Source: Candidatus Fibrimonadales bacterium (lineage in GTDB: Bacteria > Fibrobacterota > Fibrobacteria > Fibrobacterales > Fibrobacteraceae). From it: a stretch of DNA of 6,447 bases. Below are positions 4,204 to 6,447 of this stretch, piece by piece (within the stretch, counting starts at the first letter, position 1; each line of letters starts with the position of its first letter). Position numbers and translations under genes: made by a program. The notes beneath the pieces were generated by a model. It did not search any database, was not told the origin of the DNA, and worked only from the letters and a program-made list of their open reading frames with translations. Location of the stretch: contig WQSA01000038.1 in NCBI GenBank assembly GCA_009788135.1, positions 8,950-15,396 on the forward strand, read 5' to 3'.

Positions 4204-6447
4204 TTACTCCTTAGCATTCAAACTGTTCAGTTGCTGCAGCAAATATCTGTTGCCTGAACTGCTGGAGACTTCTTTTAATCCGCGTTCCAAATATTCTATT
4301 GCTTTGTCAACTTCCCCTCCTGAGAGCAGCATTTCGGCAGCCACAGCATAATTGCGCCATTCTTCCGGGAATTGCTTTATGCCAATATCGGCATAGTGAA
4401 CCGCTCTTTCAACATCTTTCATCGACATTGCAAGGCGCATATATATGGAATTGTAATTGTAAAGGAGCTGTCTTGTTTCTCCGTCAACATAAGCCGTGCC
4501 ATCGCCCAAGCCTCTGAATTTAAACACGCTGTCAACAAGATAAGCTGTCCTCTCTATGTCTATGCTGTCTTTGGCTATAGCAAAGTTTCCTTTTGCCAAG
4601 TCCAAAATCATTCCCTTTTGAACCATATATCTGTCCAAACCCACAGCGTTGGAAAGCCCCACGGTTGTAGAAAGGTGAATTGGCTTGTCCGGATTGTTAA
4701 GAGCCAAATCTATCACCAGTTTATATTGAGTTTGCATCATGCCACCTCTGCGAGGCACTCCCCAATTCCTCAATGCAGTGAAAATTTGAAGCGGATGGTT
4801 GAGCTTCTCTATTTCTGCATTTATATTAGCAGAGTCTGCAGCAGTTGTTGCGCTGTCAAGGCGAGCGGAAAGGCTCTCAATTCTGCGCATGAATCTGGGA
4901 ATTCTCTCTTCTGCCAAATCAACCCAGTAATCTATTCTCTGCTGGGGCAAATTGAAATTCGTTTCGCTAAGCGCAAACTCCCTGTCTATGCCGGCTTTGT
5001 CGTGGCTCAGCTTGAGAATAGGCGGATTGTCCAGCATTTGCTTTATATACCAGTCCGTATTGCCGAGGCTCAAATTCACAACTCTAACATCTTTGCGAAT
5101 GCCTGCAACTTCCTGAGCGAACCAAAGCGGGAAAGTATCGTTGTCGCCATTCGTGAAAACTATAGCGTTAGGCTCGCAGCTCATAAGCAAATTATATGCA
5201 TAGTCCCAAGGCACCCACAAATTAGCCCTGTTGTGCTCCTTGTAATTTGCAAACAGAGGAATCGCGCCGCACAGCACGGCAATTGCAATGCCGCTCGGAT
5301 TCAGCATGTGAGCCTTCCTCTGCTGAATGTTCAAAAGCAAAAATCCTATGCCAAGTCCGTAAAGCAAAGACATGAATATATACGCCGGAGCGTAAAAATA
5401 ATCCCTTTCCCTAACCTCTAAATGCACAGGGTCCGGCAATGGCGGAGACTGCAAACCTGCGCTCTGGAACATAGCCTGTATTTTTCTCCAGTTTTGCCAT
5501 GCAAAGTTCTGCTCATGCTTGCTGGAATTCTCGCCTTTGGCGCGATCCGCATAAATTTTGCGCTGAATATCCAAAAGTTCATTCGGATCCGGAGTACGAG
5601 TTACCGAAGTCACCATCCCCTGCTCTGCAAACCTTGAAGTGACATAATCCATCTCTTTTACCCAAGATGCATGGTCGCGTCTCTCAAGCTTGGTGCCATC
5701 CGAAAAATTGATATACCATATAAGACCTGCGGAGCAAATGCTATAGAGCAAAGACAGATAAATGCCAACTATTAAGTTTTTTCTCCAAGCTATAACCACA
5801 ATCCAAATCAAAAGCCCGTTGAACAGCAGGAATATAAGAGCCTGCGCAAGCTCGTTTTCCCCTATGCTCGCCATAAGGGTCGGAAATTTAAAAGGACCTC
5901 GCTCAAGAGGCTCGTTTCCATCCGCTTCTATTGCATAAATACCTTTTTGATAGTAGCTCACCTTGCCAACTTTATACGGCAAGTATTGCGCAATCTGGTA
6001 GCCACCATAACTCATATGCGGGAACACAAGAATTTGGTTGTCTATTTGCGCACGGCGGTAAAAAGCACGGCTGAGCATACTTTCGGAGCCATATTGCTTG
6101 CGTTCCAGATAATCGTAGAAGGCTCTCCAGTTTTCCCCATTCGGATTAAAATTTTTCAAAATCAGCTTGCCGTTTTCGTCTCTAAAATTTATCTCCGGGT
6201 CATTCTCGTCTATAATGGGATTCAATTCAGAGCGAATGGGAATGTAAAGATGCGTGCTGAAACCTATAAGAGCCACAACGGTAAAAGCCAGCGAAAGGCT
6301 CATGTTTTTATTTTTGGTCGCAAGCCATGCAACAAACAAAACAACTGCGAGAATCACTGCCCATGTTATAAAGCTTGATATCGCATAAACCACTGAGAAC
6401 AGAATAGTGCCGGTAATCCACAGCGGCCATTTTTCTTTGAGCGTTTT
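4204..6447 (-). CDS. DUF2723 membrane glycosyltransferase (GT117/TMEM260-like protein O-mannosyltransferase), C-terminal 747 residues; 5' end beyond window
   Basis: The frame is open to the right edge, so the N-terminus is missing; the GTG at 6393 is internal, because the 18 codons before it are also open and hydrophobic. Full-length relatives are about 1000 residues. In visible-fragment numbering, membrane helices lie at about 9-43, 48-67, 200-222, 226-247, 352-373 and 385-400. The soluble hallmark follows: NLLMSCEPNAIVFTNGDNDT (419-438), then FPLWFAQEV (439-447) and VRVVNLSLGNTDWYIKQML (454-472). This stretch is highly characteristic of DUF2723 proteins of FCB bacteria. The C-terminus (about 665-735) has two TPR-like helical pairs, including AVHYADIGIKQFPEEW and KAIEYLERGL. 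The family is linked to eukaryotic TMEM260, a protein O-mannosyltransferase. These GT-C enzymes are thought to use lipid-linked sugar on the external face of the membrane; the catalytic acidic residue should lie in the missing N-terminal part. It is the first gene seen of an operon with the kinase-like and GT2 genes. The sugar and the protein targets are inferred, not shown. Confidence 0.88.
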   Translation of the reverse strand, partial: KTLKEKWPLWITGTILFSVVYAISSFITWAVILAVVLFVAWLATKNKNMSLSLAFTVVALIGFSTHLYIPIRSELNPIIDENDPEINFRDENGKLILKNFNPNGENWRAFYDYLERKQYGSESMLSRAFYRRAQIDNQILVFPHMSYGGYQIAQYLPYKVGKVSYYQKGIYAIEADGNEPLERGPFKFPTLMASIGENELAQALIFLLFNGLLIWIVVIAWRKNLIVGIYLSLLYSICSAGLIWYINFSDGTKLERRDHASWVKEMDYVTSRFAEQGMVTSVTRTPDPNELLDIQRKIYADRAKGENSSKHEQNFAWQNWRKIQAMFQSAGLQSPPLPDPVHLEVRERDYFYAPAYIFMSLLYGLGIGFLLLNIQQRKAHMLNPSGIAIAVLCGAIPLFANYKEHNRANLWVPWDYAYNLLMSCEPNAIVFTNGDNDTFPLWFAQEVAGIRKDVRVVNLSLGNTDWYIKQMLDNPPILKLSHDKAGIDREFALSETNFNLPQQRIDYWVDLAEERIPRFMRRIESLSARLDSATTAADSANINAEIEKLNHPLQIFTALRNWGVPRRGGMMQTQYKLVIDLALNNPDKPIHLSTTVGLSNAVGLDRYMVQKGMILDLAKGNFAIAKDSIDIERTAYLVDSVFKFRGLGDGTAYVDGETRQLLYNYNSIYMRLAMSMKDVERAVHYADIGIKQFPEEWRNYAVAAEMLLSGGEVDKAIEYLERGLKEVSSSSGNRYLLQQLNSLNAKE
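4207..4212 (-). promoter_or_regulatory. Shine-Dalgarno site AAGGAG for the kinase-like gene
   Basis: On the minus strand AAGGAG lies 7 bases before ATG 4199 and forms the last codons of the DUF2723 gene, running straight into its TAA stop. It decides the kinase-like start in favour of 4199 over the in-frame ATG at 4217, which lies upstream of this site. The placement suggests that ribosomes finishing DUF2723 can re-initiate at once on the next gene. Confidence 0.8.

Noticed and set aside
4200..4217. Longer start for the kinase-like gene at ATG 4217
   Set aside because: It adds only MLRSKR, overlaps the DUF2723 coding end and has no ribosome binding site, whereas ATG 4199 has AAGGAG at 7 bases.
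4372..5421. A 349-codon plus-strand open frame opposite the DUF2723 gene
   Set aside because: The protein has no recognisable family, is rich in Cys, His and Arg in an irregular pattern, and lies wholly antisense to the most characteristic part of DUF2723; it is a shadow of that gene's codon use.
6391..6393. GTG at 6393 as the true start of the DUF2723 gene
   Set aside because: The frame stays open and hydrophobic for 18 more codons to the window edge, and the family needs several hundred more N-terminal residues, so the gene is cut by the edge.
1..6447. tRNA, rRNA, CRISPR, insertion sequence or attachment-site signals
   Set aside because: No cloverleaf, direct-repeat array, transposase motif or flanking repeat was found by reading both strands; nearly all of the window is accounted for by five genes.

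Overview
The window is gene-dense and protein-coding throughout, with no RNA genes, CRISPR arrays, insertion sequences or long non-coding stretches seen. It holds five genes, two of them cut by the window edges. The moderate GC, the DUF2723 membrane glycosyltransferase, the MATE subtype and the AAA-ATPase-like/DUF1703 gene together suggest a bacterium of the Fibrobacterota-Bacteroidota-Chlorobi (FCB) group. A well-placed AAGGAG ribosome binding site inside the operon fits Fibrobacterota-like lineages better than typical Bacteroidota, which seldom use such sites. This placement is an inference; no marker gene is present.

Layout from left to right: (1) positions 1-593, minus strand, the N-terminal third of an AAA-ATPase-like protein that runs off the left edge; (2) positions 594-644, a 51-base divergent intergenic gap; (3) positions 645-2027, plus strand, a MATE-family multidrug/cation antiporter; (4) positions 1933-2853, minus strand, a polyprenyl-phosphate sugar synthase-like GT2 glycosyltransferase whose 3' end overlaps the MATE 3' end by 95 bases; (5) positions 2850-4199, minus strand, a membrane-anchored hybrid histidine-kinase-like protein; (6) positions 4204-6447, minus strand, most of a DUF2723 (GT117-like) membrane O-mannosyltransferase with C-terminal TPR-like repeats, open at the right edge.

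The three minus-strand genes (DUF2723, kinase-like, GT2) form a tight operon read right to left. Only 4 bases separate the DUF2723 stop from the kinase-like start, and the kinase-like gene overlaps GT2 by an ATGA. A reasonable model is that GT2 makes a lipid-linked sugar on the cytoplasmic face and the DUF2723 enzyme uses it to glycosylate exported proteins, with the kinase-like protein as a co-expressed regulator.

The most unusual element is that kinase-like protein. It has a perfectly conserved receiver domain, but the phosphoacceptor histidine of its H-box is glutamine. Two further ATP-site consensus positions are also changed. It looks like a pseudokinase-receiver hybrid embedded in a protein-glycosylation operon.
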